Counted from the first letter of the stretch, positions 54,070 through 63,829 are shown. The stretch: 64,000 nucleotides of DNA from Anaerococcus obesiensis ph10 (GCF_000311745.1 NZ_HE978531.1:862345-926344), one strand, 5' to 3'. Translations and numbers: made by a program. Notes: generated by a model from the letters alone, not told the origin.

Positions 54070-54904
54070 CTATTAAATTCACCCTTTCAACAAATTTATA
54101 ATCATTTTTTATTTCATTTAATGCATAATTGATTTTTTCTTCATCAAAAAATACAGCAAAAATACTTGCACCGCTACCACTAAGAAGTGCTTTGGCTGCC
54201 CCTAGATTTTCAAGTCTATTTTTTATTTTATAAAGATGAGGAAAATTTTCATATACCACATCTTCCATAACATTAGAAAAATATTTTACAATATTTTTAT
54301 CAGAAGATTTTAATCCCTCAATTATTTTTTCAGTTTCAATATTTCCATAATCCTTTAATCTTTTATATACAAAATTTGAAGAAATACTTGTCCCATCATT
54401 TACCAAAAGAATTTTCATATCTAAATTTATATCAAAAGGCGATAAAATTTCTCCAATACCTTGAGCCCTCGCAGATTTTTTCAAGAAAAAAAACGGAATA
54501 TCAGCTCCTAAACTTTTCCCAATTTTAAAAATCTCATCATCACCCAAATTTAAATTCCAAAGCTCATTTAAAGCCAAAATCATTTCAGCACAATTTGTAG
54601 AACCACCAGCAAGCCCTGCAGCTATGGGAATATTTTTTTCCAAAAACACATCTACTCCACATGATTTAACTCTATCTTTTAATATAGCCCAAGCCTTGTA
54701 AATCAAATTATTTTCAATATTTTCCTTTGATAAAATTTGGCTATTTGTTTTAATTTTAATTTCATTAGTATTATTTTTTTCAATTTTTAATTTATCAAAC
54801 AAAGAAATCCTAGTCATAATAGTATCAATTTCATGATAACCGTCATCTCTTTTATACAAAGAATCTAAACTAAGATTAATTTTTCCATAGCATTTTCTTT
54901 CCAT
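54062..54904 (-). CDS. ispE: 4-diphosphocytidyl-2-C-methyl-D-erythritol kinase
   Basis: 280 residues, GHMP kinase fold: substrate Lys in CYGKINLSL, ATP loop AAGLAGGSTN, catalytic Asp in LGADIPFF, and LLSGSGASIF. A step of the MEP isoprenoid pathway. First gene of an ispE-murI operon. Confidence 0.95.
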   Translation of the reverse strand: MERKCYGKINLSLDSLYKRDDGYHEIDTIMTRISLFDKLKIEKNNTNEIKIKTNSQILSKENIENNLIYKAWAILKDRVKSCGVDVFLEKNIPIAAGLAGGSTNCAEMILALNELWNLNLGDDEIFKIGKSLGADIPFFFLKKSARAQGIGEILSPFDINLDMKILLVNDGTSISSNFVYKRLKDYGNIETEKIIEGLKSSDKNIVKYFSNVMEDVVYENFPHLYKIKNRLENLGAAKALLSGSGASIFAVFFDEEKINYALNEIKNDYKFVERVNLIDD

Positions 54905-54974
54905 AATTACCTCACTACAATTATACCATAAGGAATTTGTTGAAAATAAAATTTAAAAATAAAAAATTTTAATC

Positions 54975-55008
54975 AAAAAATAGACCTTGCTTTCGCAAAG
55001 TCTATTTG
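54975..55008 (-). terminator. Terminator of hbd
   Basis: AATAGAC..TTGCG / CGCAA..GTCTATT-like hairpin followed by T6 on the minus strand. Confidence 0.85.
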
Positions 55009-55019
55009 TAAATTTAAAT

Positions 55020-55862
55020 TTATTTAGAATAATCGTAGAATCCTTTACCAGTTTTTCTACCAAGATCTCCTGCTCTTACCATTTGTCTTAATAATGGATT
55101 TGGACGATATTTGCTATCACCAAATTCATTGAATAATACTTCCATAATTGCAAGACATGTATCAAGTCCTATAAGGTCAGCTAATGCTAGAGGTCCCATT
55201 GGATGGTTTGCTCCAAGTTGCATTCCCTTATCAATATCTTCAACACTTGCAAGTCCATCATATAAAACTCCGATTCCTTCGTTAATCATTGGAATTAAAA
55301 GTCTGTTTACAACAAATCCTGGACCTTCTTTTACTTCTATTGGTTGTTTTCCAAATTCTTCAGCAAGTTCAAATACTTTTTTGTTTGTTTCGTCGCTTGT
55401 GTGAAGTCCTCTGATAACTTCTACAAGTTTCATTACTGGAACTGGATTGAAGAAATGCATTCCTATTACATTTTCTGGTCTATTTGTTGATGCAGCTATG
55501 TCAGTAATAGAAAGTGAAGATGTATTTGAAGCAAGAATTGCTCCTTCTTTAACTACTTCATCTAATTCTTTGAAAATTTCTTTTTTAAGTTTTGGATTTT
55601 CTGTTGCAGCTTCTATAACTATATCACAATAAGCTAAGTCTTTTACTTCTGTTGTGTAGGAAATGTTTTTGATTGCTTTTTCTTTAGCATCTTCTTCCAT
55701 TCTTCCCTTAGAAACTTGTTTAGCATAATCTTTTTCAATTCTAGCTTTTGCATTTTCTAAGAATTCATCTTTAATATCTCTTACTACTACTTCGTGGAAT
55801 TTTGCAGCAACTTCTACAATTCCTCCACCCATAATTCCTGATCCAATTACACCAATTTTCAT
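55020..55862 (-). CDS. hbd: 3-hydroxybutyryl-CoA dehydrogenase
   Basis: 280 residues: Rossmann motif [21 protein letters not shown], catalytic His in [16 protein letters not shown], and the C-terminal [11 protein letters not shown]. Reduces acetoacetyl-CoA in butyrate formation. Monocistronic with its own promoter and a Rex-like site. Crotonase and thiolase genes are not in the window. Confidence 0.96.
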   Translation of the reverse strand: MKIGVIGSGIMGGGIVEVAAKFHEVVVRDIKDEFLENAKARIEKDYAKQVSKGRMEEDAKEKAIKNISYTTEVKDLAYCDIVIEAATENPKLKKEIFKELDEVVKEGAILASNTSSLSITDIAASTNRPENVIGMHFFNPVPVMKLVEVIRGLHTSDETNKKVFELAEEFGKQPIEVKEGPGFVVNRLLIPMINEGIGVLYDGLASVEDIDKGMQLGANHPMGPLALADLIGLDTCLAIMEVLFNEFGDSKYRPNPLLRQMVRAGDLGRKTGKGFYDYSK

Positions 55863-55900
55863 ATTTACTCCTTTGTGTGTTTTAAAAAAGTTTCGTTTGT

Positions 55901-55918
55901 TTGTTAAATTAATAACTT
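55901..55918 (-). promoter_or_regulatory. Rex-like operator at hbd
   Basis: TTGTTAA-ATTA-ATAACTT on the plus strand, matching the clostridial Rex consensus TTGTTAA-N4-TTAACAA at 11 of 14 fixed positions with core GTTAA-N4-(A)TAAC. It lies from about +2 to +20 of hbd. Confidence 0.55.
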
Positions 55919-55926
55919 ATACATAT

Positions 55927-55955
55927 ATTATAACATTGTTTTCCCGTTTTATCAA
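55927..55955 (-). promoter_or_regulatory. Promoter of hbd
   Basis: TTGATA (55950-55955), 17-base spacer, TATAAT (55927-55932), with an extended TG one base before the -10. Confidence 0.8.
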
Positions 55956-55976
55956 GAAATATTGACTTTTTTTTAA

Positions 55977-57314
55977 CTATTTATTAGATTTTCTCCAAAT
56001 TCTCATTTTTTCAGCTTCTTTTATCAAATCATCTCTAAATTCTGGGTGAGCAATTGAAATCAATTTCTCAGTTCTTTCCCACAATGATTGTCCTTTAAGA
56101 TTAACCATTCCAAATTCTGTTGCAACAAAATGAGTATTTGCTCTACAACCTGTTGGTTGTGTTCCTTCAATTAATCTTGGAACTATATTTGAATGTCTTA
56201 CTCCTTTTTTATCAACTCTTGATGAGTGTAGGGTTACAAAAGATTTTCCACCTTTTGAATTATAAGCACCAAGCATAAAATCTAAAGCTCCACCTGAACC
56301 TGAAATGTGTTTTATTCCAGAACTTTCTGCAGAAACTGTACCATTCAAATCAACTTCAAGGGCTGAATTTATTGACATGAAATTATCTAAAGCAGAAATT
56401 TGTTCAATACCATTACAATAATCTACTGGTGCTGCACAAAGTTCTTCATTATTATCTATAAAATCATATAATTCCTTGCTTCCAGCTGCAAAAGCATAAA
56501 CTTGTCTTCCCCTATCAATGCTTTTCTTTTTACCTGTAATTTTTCCAGCCTTTGATAATTCAACAAAAGAATCTACATACATTTCTGTATGAACGCCCAG
56601 GTCTTTTAAATCAGAATTTGCAATTTCTTTTCCGATTGCTGTAGGAAGTCCACCAATTCCAATTTGAAGACATGCCCCATCAACTAATTCTTCTACTACA
56701 AATTTTGCAACTTCCTTATCTAAATCGCTTGGTTGTGCTTTTCCTAAAGCTATCATTTCAGGATTTGATCCTTCAATAATATAATCAACTTCTTTAATAT
56801 GAACACAATTTTCATATCCACCAAGTCCTCTTGGTACATTTTTGTTCACTTCAATTATTACTATATCCGAATTTTCGATTGCAGCATAAAGATGTGATGC
56901 TGAAGCTCCGAAGTTAAAAAATCCGTGCTCATCCATTGGAGTTGCTTGAGTTACAAAAATATTTGGTTTTTTTATTGATGTTCTGTAATATTTTGGAAGC
57001 TCTGAATATTTTAATGGTGAATAAAATGCTCTTCCTTCTCCTGCTAATTTTCTTATAGGTCCTAATGAATGCCAAGAGTTATAAACAAAATGTTCATTTG
57101 TTGGATCAGCATCAAATATTTTGAATTTTTCAAGCTCCACTCCACCCCTGACAACGATGTCATTAAGATTAGTAATTTCTTTTGCCAAAGCTTCGTCAAA
57201 ATCATGTGGTGAAACTATTCCCCATGAATAATCTACATAATCGCCGTCCTTTACAAGTTTTGCAGCATCCTCTGCACTTATTAGTTTTTCCTTATAAAGC
57301 TTACTATAGTCCAT
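55977..57314 (-). CDS. Butyryl-CoA:acetate CoA-transferase (or 4-hydroxybutyrate CoA-transferase)
   Basis: 445 residues from the ATG at 57314, correctly spaced from GGAGG; the ATG four codons earlier contains that site. Acetyl-CoA hydrolase/transferase family with GIGGLPTAIG and the HTEMYVDS segment carrying the probable catalytic Glu; C-terminal ATEFGMVNLKG. With hbd and bcd-etf nearby, the butyryl-CoA:acetate role is likeliest, regenerating acetyl-CoA and releasing butyrate. Confidence 0.88.
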   Translation of the reverse strand: MDYSKLYKEKLISAEDAAKLVKDGDYVDYSWGIVSPHDFDEALAKEITNLNDIVVRGGVELEKFKIFDADPTNEHFVYNSWHSLGPIRKLAGEGRAFYSPLKYSELPKYYRTSIKKPNIFVTQATPMDEHGFFNFGASASHLYAAIENSDIVIIEVNKNVPRGLGGYENCVHIKEVDYIIEGSNPEMIALGKAQPSDLDKEVAKFVVEELVDGACLQIGIGGLPTAIGKEIANSDLKDLGVHTEMYVDSFVELSKAGKITGKKKSIDRGRQVYAFAAGSKELYDFIDNNEELCAAPVDYCNGIEQISALDNFMSINSALEVDLNGTVSAESSGIKHISGSGGALDFMLGAYNSKGGKSFVTLHSSRVDKKGVRHSNIVPRLIEGTQPTGCRANTHFVATEFGMVNLKGQSLWERTEKLISIAHPEFRDDLIKEAEKMRIWRKSNK

Positions 57315-57377
57315 ATCATCCTCCATTTGCTTTTATATTTTAAAATATAGAAAAATTTATCTTATCTTTAATAAAAA

Positions 57378-57405
57378 TTAAGGATGAGAGTAATCTCATC
57401 CTTAA
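57378..57405 (-). terminator. Terminator of bcd-etfBA
   Basis: TTAAGGATGAGA/TCTCATCCTTAA hairpin followed by T5 on the minus strand, 54 bases after the etfA stop. Confidence 0.8.
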
Positions 57406-57458
57406 AATCAATTTGAGATACTAATAATGATATACCCAAATTTATAAATTTAATTTAA

Positions 57459-58463
57459 TTATTTTCCTTTTTTCTTATTGATTGCTTCAGTAAGTTTTGG
57501 TACTACTTCAAATAAGTCCCCAACTATACCATAATCAGCTCTTCCAAATATTGGAGCATCTGGATCTTTGTTTATAGCTATAACTTTATCAGCAGCATTT
57601 ATACCTGCCAAGTGTTGAATAGCTCCAGAAATTCCTACAGCTATATAAACTCTTGGTCCTACAGTTTTTCCTGATTGTCCTACTTGGTGAGAGTGTGAAA
57701 TCCAACCAGCATCTACAGCCGCACGGCTTGATCCAACAGTTCCGTCAAGTGCATCAGCTAAATCTTTTATTAATGCAAAGTTTTTAGGATCTCCAAGTCC
57801 ACGTCCACCAGAAACTATAAATTCAGCTCCAACTAAATCAACTTCATCTCCTTCATCTCTTGGAATGAAATCTAAAATTTTTGTTCTAGCTTCACCTTCA
57901 AATTTGATGTCTTCATCAATTATTTCGATATCATCTTTTGCACCAATAGCTTCTTTTGAAAATACTCCTGGTCTTACAGTTCCCATTTGTGGTCTGTGAT
58001 CTGGGCAAAGAATCATTGCCATTAAGTTTCCACCAAATGCAGGTCTTGTCCATCTAACTTCTTTTTTCTCAGCGTCAATATCAAGTTCTGTACAATCTGC
58101 TGTAAGTCCTGTGTGAAGTCTTGCTGAAACTCTTGGGCCTAAATCTCTTCCTTGATTTGTTGCACCTATCAAAATTATATTTGGACTATATTTTTTAACT
58201 AATTGGTCTATTGCATCTGCATAAACTTCTGTATTATATTCTTTGTAAATTTCATTATCAACTGTGATAATTCCATCTACGCCGTATTCTTTTACTTCTT
58301 CTTTAGCTTTATCAACATTTGATCCGATAATTATAGCGTAAAGTTTTTCATCAATAGCATCAGCCATTCTTCTTCCTGGATTCATTAGTTCAAGTCCAAC
58401 ATTTACAGCTGATCCATCTTCTTTTGTTTCTACAATTACCCAAAGATTTTTATTTTCACTCAT
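57459..58463 (-). CDS. etfA: Electron transfer flavoprotein alpha subunit
   Basis: 334 residues with the FAD domain signature GGRGLGD, SRAAVDAGW, GQSGKTVGP, SGAIQHLAGI, APIFGRADYGIVGD. Forms the EtfAB complex that feeds Bcd; in butyrate fermenters this complex bifurcates electrons from NADH to crotonyl-CoA and ferredoxin (established for C. kluyveri; inferred here). Confidence 0.96.
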   Translation of the reverse strand: MSENKNLWVIVETKEDGSAVNVGLELMNPGRRMADAIDEKLYAIIIGSNVDKAKEEVKEYGVDGIITVDNEIYKEYNTEVYADAIDQLVKKYSPNIILIGATNQGRDLGPRVSARLHTGLTADCTELDIDAEKKEVRWTRPAFGGNLMAMILCPDHRPQMGTVRPGVFSKEAIGAKDDIEIIDEDIKFEGEARTKILDFIPRDEGDEVDLVGAEFIVSGGRGLGDPKNFALIKDLADALDGTVGSSRAAVDAGWISHSHQVGQSGKTVGPRVYIAVGISGAIQHLAGINAADKVIAINKDPDAPIFGRADYGIVGDLFEVVPKLTEAINKKKGK

Positions 58464-58473
58464 CTATATCCTC

Positions 58474-59286
58474 CTAAATAAGTTTCTCATCAGAAAGAGC
58501 ATTTATTAACTTATCTACAGAAACGCTAGCATCTTCATCGTTGTAGATTTCTCCAGATTTCTTATGTTCAGGTGTATAAGATTTTTTAACTCTTGTTGGT
58601 GAACCTTTAAGTCCTATTGCTGTTTCGTCAATATTTTCTTTTAGTTCTTCAAAAGTAATTTGTTCGATTGTAGCTTTTTTAGCTTTCATTTTATTTTTGA
58701 TTTTTGGATATCTTAATTCTTCATCGCCATATTTTGTAAATGTTATAAGAGCTGGAAGTTTTGCTTGAATATTTAAAGCTCCTCCTTCAACTTCTTTAAG
58801 AACTTTGATTCCCTCATCATTTAATTCTGCTGTATAAGCATAAGTTACTTGTGGTAAATCTAAGTGTTCAGCAATTTCTGGTCCTACTTGTGCTGTATCT
58901 CCATCTATAGCTTGAAGACCACAGAAAATCATATCATAATCTCCTTCTCTTTTAGCTACTTCTTTTATAGCTTCTGAGATTATATAACTTGTTGCAAGTG
59001 TATCAGAACCACCAAATTTTCTATCAGTAACCAAGTAAGCTTTGTCAGCTCCTACTGCCAAAGTATCTCTAAGCATAGATTCAGCTTGAGGTGGTCCCAT
59101 AGAAATAACTGTGATTTTTACATTTTCTGGATCATTATCTTTTATTCTTAAAGCTTGTTCAAGGGCAAAAGCATCATAAGTATTTAAGATACTAGGAACT
59201 CCCTTTCTAATAAGAGTATTAGTTTCAGGATCTATTTTGATTTCATTAGTATCTGGAACTTGCTTTGCACATACAAAAATATTCAT
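58474..59286 (-). CDS. etfB: Electron transfer flavoprotein beta subunit
   Basis: 270 residues with CAKQVPDTNEI, DAFALEQALR, CGLQAIDGDTAQVGPEIAE, LPALITF. The only EtfB in the window, so it may also have to partner the EtfA domain of the fusion protein at 4-6 kb. Confidence 0.96.
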   Translation of the reverse strand: MNIFVCAKQVPDTNEIKIDPETNTLIRKGVPSILNTYDAFALEQALRIKDNDPENVKITVISMGPPQAESMLRDTLAVGADKAYLVTDRKFGGSDTLATSYIISEAIKEVAKREGDYDMIFCGLQAIDGDTAQVGPEIAEHLDLPQVTYAYTAELNDEGIKVLKEVEGGALNIQAKLPALITFTKYGDEELRYPKIKNKMKAKKATIEQITFEELKENIDETAIGLKGSPTRVKKSYTPEHKKSGEIYNDEDASVSVDKLINALSDEKLI

Positions 59287-59316
59287 TTATTCCTCCTAAA
59301 TTTATCTTCTTAATTA

Positions 59317-60453
59317 TTATCTTAAAAGAGCTCCTGATACAACCATTAACATTACTTCTGAAGTACCTTCATAAATTTCTGTAATTTTTGCATCTCTCAT
59401 CATTCTTTCAACGTCATATTCTTTGATATATCCATATCCACCAAGAATTTGAACTGCTCTATCAGCAACGAATGATGCTGTTCTAGAAGCTTTTAATTTT
59501 GCCATAGCTGCTGCTACTGAGTAATTTTCTCCAGCATCTTTTAAGCTTGCTGCCTTATAAACTAAATTTCTAGCAGCTTCAATTTCTATAGCCATTTCAG
59601 CTAATTTAAATTGTGTATTTTGGAATTTAGCTAAAGGACGTCCAAATTGTTCTCTTTCTTTAGAATATTGAACAGCTTTTTCTAAAGCGCCTTCTGCAAT
59701 ACCAAGAGCTTGAGCTGCAATTCCAATTCTTCCACCATCAAGAGTTGCCATAGCAATCTTAAATCCTTTACCTTCTTCTCCAAGTAAATTTTCTTTTGGT
59801 ATTCTACAATCTTGGAAAATTAATTCCATAGTTGATGAACCATTGATTCCCATTTTGTTTTCAAGTGTACCAAAATCAAATCCTTTAGTTCCTTTTTCAA
59901 CTATGAATGCAGAAATTCCGTGATTTCCTTTTGACTTATCTGTCATGGCAAATACTACATAAATATCAGCATATCCACCATTTGTTATAAAGATTTTTGT
60001 ACCATTAAGTACATATTCATCTCCATCAAGTTTAGCTGTTGTTTGTTGACCTGAAGCATCAGTTCCTGCATTTGGTTCTGTAAGTCCAAAAGCACCTAAT
60101 TTTTCTCCACTTGCAAGTGGTGTTAGATATTTTTTCTTTTGTTCATCATTACCAAATTTATTGATACAATCAGCTGATAATGATGTGTGAGCTGATAAAA
60201 TTACACCTGTTGATGCACAATATTTTGAAAGCTCTTCAACTGCAAGTACGTATGTAAGTGTGTCAGCACCTTGACCGCCAAATTCTTCATCAAATGGAAT
60301 TCCAAAGAAACCTAATTCTTGCATTTTTGCAACTGTTTCTTCTGGGAACATATGTTCTTCATCTACTTTTTGAGCTAATGGTTTAACTTCACTTTCTGCA
60401 AAGCCGTGGAACATCTCTCTCATTTCTTCATAATCTTCTGATAATTTATACAT
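59317..60453 (-). CDS. bcd: Butyryl-CoA dehydrogenase (crotonyl-CoA reductase)
   Basis: 378 residues from the ATG at 60453 (AGGAGA site; an ATG 8 codons upstream has none). FAD site GLTEPNAGTDAS, VFAMTD, and the catalytic Glu in IYEGTSEV. First gene of bcd-etfB-etfA. Clearly homologous to the dehydrogenase module of the fusion gene but a stand-alone enzyme. Confidence 0.95.
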   Translation of the reverse strand: MYKLSEDYEEMREMFHGFAESEVKPLAQKVDEEHMFPEETVAKMQELGFFGIPFDEEFGGQGADTLTYVLAVEELSKYCASTGVILSAHTSLSADCINKFGNDEQKKKYLTPLASGEKLGAFGLTEPNAGTDASGQQTTAKLDGDEYVLNGTKIFITNGGYADIYVVFAMTDKSKGNHGISAFIVEKGTKGFDFGTLENKMGINGSSTMELIFQDCRIPKENLLGEEGKGFKIAMATLDGGRIGIAAQALGIAEGALEKAVQYSKEREQFGRPLAKFQNTQFKLAEMAIEIEAARNLVYKAASLKDAGENYSVAAAMAKLKASRTASFVADRAVQILGGYGYIKEYDVERMMRDAKITEIYEGTSEVMLMVVSGALLR

Positions 60454-60529
60454 ATTTTCTCCTAAATAATTTTCCATATTTATTATTTTTAAATTTAAAA
60501 ATAATATTAAGAAACACTTTTTATCACTT

Positions 60530-60547
60530 ATGTTATTATATTAACAA
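60530..60547 (-). promoter_or_regulatory. Rex-like operator at bcd
   Basis: On the minus strand TTGTTAA-TATA-ATAACAT, the same form as the hbd site, overlapping the -10 of the bcd promoter. Rex is released from DNA by NADH. Confidence 0.6.
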
Positions 60548-60566
60548 TCGGAACTAGACTTGTCAA
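60538..60566 (-). promoter_or_regulatory. Promoter of bcd-etfBA
   Basis: Minus strand TTGACA (60561-60566), 17-base spacer, TAATAT (60538-60543). The leader is about 80 bases. The following stretch 60567-61200 is extremely AT-rich, with no gene, RNA structure or repeat that I can support. Confidence 0.75.
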
Positions 60567-61235
60567 GCTTTTTAGCCAATTTTTTATCAAGCTTTTAGCT
60601 TTAAGTCTTAAATTTTTTTGGAAAATTTTTTCTAGCTTTATCCTTTTATTATATAAATTAAAATTCTATCACTTTATCATTTTATATAATTTAAAATTCT
60701 AAAATTCAAAACAAAAAATAAAACTTAGTCTATTATTATATGGAATTTAAAATTTATTTAAATATTTTTGCTAAATTTTATTTCTTTTATAATATAGTAA
60801 AAAGATTTCCCAAAAAAACATTTACCTACATTATAATAATATCACAATCAGTCTATCTGTCAAATCTTTATCAATATATTTACAAATTTTAACTATATAT
60901 TTTATTTTATAAATCAGTTTTTAAATTTTAAGAATGAAAAATATTTTTTATGCTTAAATTTAAGATAAAAAAAATTTCATTTAATCCGAATCTATTTTGT
61001 TTATTATTAAAAAGCTAATATATTTAGATATCTTGATTTTAAAAATTTTCAAATTTAAAAATCAAAATTTTTCAATTTCTATTTTTATTTTAGTCGATTT
61101 CTTATTTGCTCTTAGAAAATTTAATTTTTTGATTTTTTAAGAACTTTAAAATAATTTCTAATTTTAAATTATAAATTTATTTGTTATTGATATTTATATT
61201 TAATTAAAGGAAAACTTTTCTATTCGATTTTTTCA

Positions 61236-61279
61236 TGTTATAATTGATACATAATTAACTAAGTTACTTAGTTAAGTAT
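61236..61279 (+). promoter_or_regulatory. Extended -10 promoter with a palindromic operator
   Basis: TG-T-TATAAT (61236-61244), then from 61251 to 61279 an inverted repeat: a 10-base perfect core arm TTAACTAAGT, centre T at 61265, arm ACTTAGTTAA, extended to 14 bases per side with one mismatch. The predicted transcription start falls at the edge of or within it. Looks like a MarR- or GntR-type repressor site; the regulator is not in the window. Confidence 0.75.
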
Positions 61280-61309
61280 ACAATTTCTATTTACATTTAG
61301 GAGGGAAAA

Positions 61310-62737
61310 ATGGATTACAACAAAATTAATGACGAAATTATTGAACAAATCAAATTATCAGTAAATGGAAAAGTTTATGTAGGAGAAGAAATTAATGAAG
61401 ATTTCTTTCACGATGAAATGCCAATTTATGGCGAAGGAATCCCTGATGTTTTGATTGACGCTACTTGCAAGGAAGATGTTTCAAAAATAATGAAAATTTG
61501 TAATGAAAATAAAATTCCTGTTATAGCAAGAGGTGCTGGTAGTGGTTTGACTGGCGCTGGTGTTGCTATTAAAAATGGCGTAATGATTAATATGCAATCC
61601 ATGAACAAAATTTTAGAATTTGATGAAGAAAATTTAGTTGTTAGAGTTGAACCTGGTGTTTTATTAAGTACTTTGGCTCAAACTTGTCTTGATAAGGGAT
61701 ATTTATATCCACCTGATCCAGGCGAAAAAAATGCTACACTTGGCGGAAACGTTTCATTAAATGCAGGAGGAATGCGTGCTGTTAAATATGGCACAACTCG
61801 TGATTATGTAAGAAAAATGGAAGTTGTTCTTCCTAGTGGAGAAATTACAACTTTTGGATCTATTGTTTCTAAATCATCTACTGGTTATTCTTTAAAAGAT
61901 TTGATGGTTGGAAGTGAAGGAACTCTTGGAATTATTACTGAGCTTACTTTAAAAATCGTTCCAAATCCAAAACATACTGTTTCTTTAATCGTACCTTTTG
62001 AAGATTTGGATGATTGTATTTCTACTGTTCCTAAATTATTCCAAAATAATTTAAATCCACAAGCTATTGAGTTTATGGAAAGAGATATAGTTATAGCTAG
62101 TGAAAAATACATAGGCAAAGAAACTTTCCCTAAAAATATGGAAGGAATTGATGTTGGAGCTTATTTATTAATTACTTTTGATGGTGATGATGAGGATCTA
62201 ATCGACAATACTCTTGAGCAAGCTGCTGAAGTTTTGGTTGATAATGGCGCAATTGATGTTTTGGTTGCTGATACTCCAAATTCAATTAGAGATGCTTGGG
62301 CTGCAAGAAGTTCTTTCCTTGAAGCTATTGAAACACAAAATAAACTTTTGGATGAGTGCGACGTTGTAGTTCCTGTAACAAAAATTGCTGAATATATTAA
62401 TTTTGTTAATAAGGAAAGTGAATCTTATATGTTTAATGTTAAATCGTTCGGCCATGCTGGAGATGGAAACTTGCATATTTACACCCTATCAAATGAAGAA
62501 GATAAACTTGATCAATTTAAAGAAGAAGTTGATAAATTTATGGATGTAATCTATAAAAAAGCTTATGATTTGGGAGGAAAAATTTCTGGAGAACACGGAA
62601 TAGGAAACGGAAAGAAAAAATATCTAAAGAGCTTTGAAGGTAACGTTAATATTGAAATAATGAGAGGAATTAAAAAAGCATTTGACCCAAATATGATTTT
62701 GAATCCAGATAAAGTTATTGCCTTATTAGGTGAATAA
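61310..62737 (+). CDS. FAD-linked 2-hydroxyacid dehydrogenase (GlcD/D-lactate dehydrogenase type)
   Basis: 475 residues, vanillyl-alcohol-oxidase/FAD-binding type 4 fold. FAD motifs RGAGSGLTGAGV, PDPGEKNATLGGN, GSEGTLGIITELTLK; C-terminal GHAGDGNLHI and SGEHGIGNGKK. Most likely D-lactate dehydrogenase; glycolate or 2-hydroxyglutarate are alternatives. In anaerobes such enzymes can pair with EtfAB; no dedicated etf pair is adjacent. AGGAGG precedes the ATG. First gene of an operon with lrgAB. Confidence 0.9.
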   Translation: MDYNKINDEIIEQIKLSVNGKVYVGEEINEDFFHDEMPIYGEGIPDVLIDATCKEDVSKIMKICNENKIPVIARGAGSGLTGAGVAIKNGVMINMQSMNKILEFDEENLVVRVEPGVLLSTLAQTCLDKGYLYPPDPGEKNATLGGNVSLNAGGMRAVKYGTTRDYVRKMEVVLPSGEITTFGSIVSKSSTGYSLKDLMVGSEGTLGIITELTLKIVPNPKHTVSLIVPFEDLDDCISTVPKLFQNNLNPQAIEFMERDIVIASEKYIGKETFPKNMEGIDVGAYLLITFDGDDEDLIDNTLEQAAEVLVDNGAIDVLVADTPNSIRDAWAARSSFLEAIETQNKLLDECDVVVPVTKIAEYINFVNKESESYMFNVKSFGHAGDGNLHIYTLSNEEDKLDQFKEEVDKFMDVIYKKAYDLGGKISGEHGIGNGKKKYLKSFEGNVNIEIMRGIKKAFDPNMILNPDKVIALLGE

Positions 62738-62754
62738 ATTTAAAGGATTTGATT

Positions 62755-63105
62755 ATGAATTACCTAAAAGAATTTGTAATCCTTTGTGTTTGTTTATTTT
62801 TAGGAGCTATTACAAGAAGTATTATAAATTATCCAATACCAGAACCTGTTTATGGAATGATTTATCTTTTTATAGCCCTACAATTTAACATACTCAAAAG
62901 TGAAGATATAAAAGAAACTTCTGATGGTATTTTAAAAAATTTAGCTTTTCTTTTTGTACCAGCAGGAGTAGGAATACTTGCTAATGTCGATGTCATTAAA
63001 GGAAAAATTTTCCAAATAATTATTTTAGTTATAATTGGAACAATAATTTCAATGGCTCTTACAGGACTTGTAGTGCAATTTTTACAAAGGAGGAAAGATG
63101 CTTGA
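62755..63105 (+). CDS. lrgA: LrgA/CidA-family membrane protein
   Basis: 116 residues from the ATG at 62755 (AAAGGA site; a TTG two codons upstream is less likely). Four membrane segments, PIPEPVYGMIYLF motif. LrgAB proteins are holin-like in name, but in several Firmicutes they transport pyruvate or related acids. 8-base overlap with lrgB. Confidence 0.88.
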   Translation: MNYLKEFVILCVCLFLGAITRSIINYPIPEPVYGMIYLFIALQFNILKSEDIKETSDGILKNLAFLFVPAGVGILANVDVIKGKIFQIIILVIIGTIISMALTGLVVQFLQRRKDA

Positions 63106-63790
63106 TAATCAATATTTTGGTATAGTTTTATCCTTTGCTGCCTACGAAATTGGAAAATGGATAAATAAAAAATTAAAAACTCCTATAGCAAATCCACTTC
63201 TCATTGCTATACTTTTGATTATAGGATTTTTATCCATCACAGGAATCGACTATGAATATTACAAAAAAGGTGGAGATTTTATAGCATTTTTTATAGGACC
63301 TGCAACAGTTGCAATGGTTTTAGATTTATATGCAAATCTTGACACACTAAAGAAAAATATTTTGCCAATACTTGTTGGAGTTGGATTTGGAACAATATTT
63401 TCATTTGTACTTGCCATATTTTTATCAAAAATATTCCAAATTGATAAAAATTTAGTTGCAAGTTTAATTCCACAATCAATAACAACAGCAATAGCCATTT
63501 CACTTTCCGGAGAATACCAAGGAATAATTGGACTTACTGCAATTGTCGTTGTAATTAGAGGAGTAAGCGGAGCAGTTTTTGCCCCTATTGTAATGAAAAT
63601 ATTTAGAATAAAAGATCCAGTTGCCCAAGGAGTAGCCATAGGCACATCATCCCACGCAGTTGGAACAAGTCAAGCAAGACTTATGGGAGAAATTCAAGGA
63701 GCAATGAGCGGACTATCAATTGCTATTGCTGGAATAACAGCAGTAATAATAATGCCACTTGCTATGAAATTAGTTGAAATAATAATTTAA
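63098..63790 (+). CDS. lrgB: LrgB/CidB-family membrane protein
   Basis: 230 residues, about eight membrane segments, with GPATVAMVLDLY, SITTAIAISLS, and GTSSHAVGTSQA, characteristic of LrgB. Works with LrgA; here co-transcribed with a lactate-dehydrogenase-like gene, favouring a lactate or pyruvate transport role over lysis control. Confidence 0.9.
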   Translation: MLDNQYFGIVLSFAAYEIGKWINKKLKTPIANPLLIAILLIIGFLSITGIDYEYYKKGGDFIAFFIGPATVAMVLDLYANLDTLKKNILPILVGVGFGTIFSFVLAIFLSKIFQIDKNLVASLIPQSITTAIAISLSGEYQGIIGLTAIVVVIRGVSGAVFAPIVMKIFRIKDPVAQGVAIGTSSHAVGTSQARLMGEIQGAMSGLSIAIAGITAVIIMPLAMKLVEIII

Positions 63791-63795
63791 TAGAA

Positions 63796-63829
63796 AAATA
63801 AAATGAGCCTAAATTGGCTCATTTTATTT
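63796..63829. terminator. Bidirectional terminator after lrgB
   Basis: AAAATGAGCC/GGCTCATTTT hairpin between convergent genes. Confidence 0.85.

Noticed and set aside
60567-61200. A hidden gene, origin or riboswitch in the long gap before the lactate-dehydrogenase-like gene
   Set aside because: Both strands are full of stops, no DnaA-box cluster or phased repeats were found, and no known riboswitch core was recognised.
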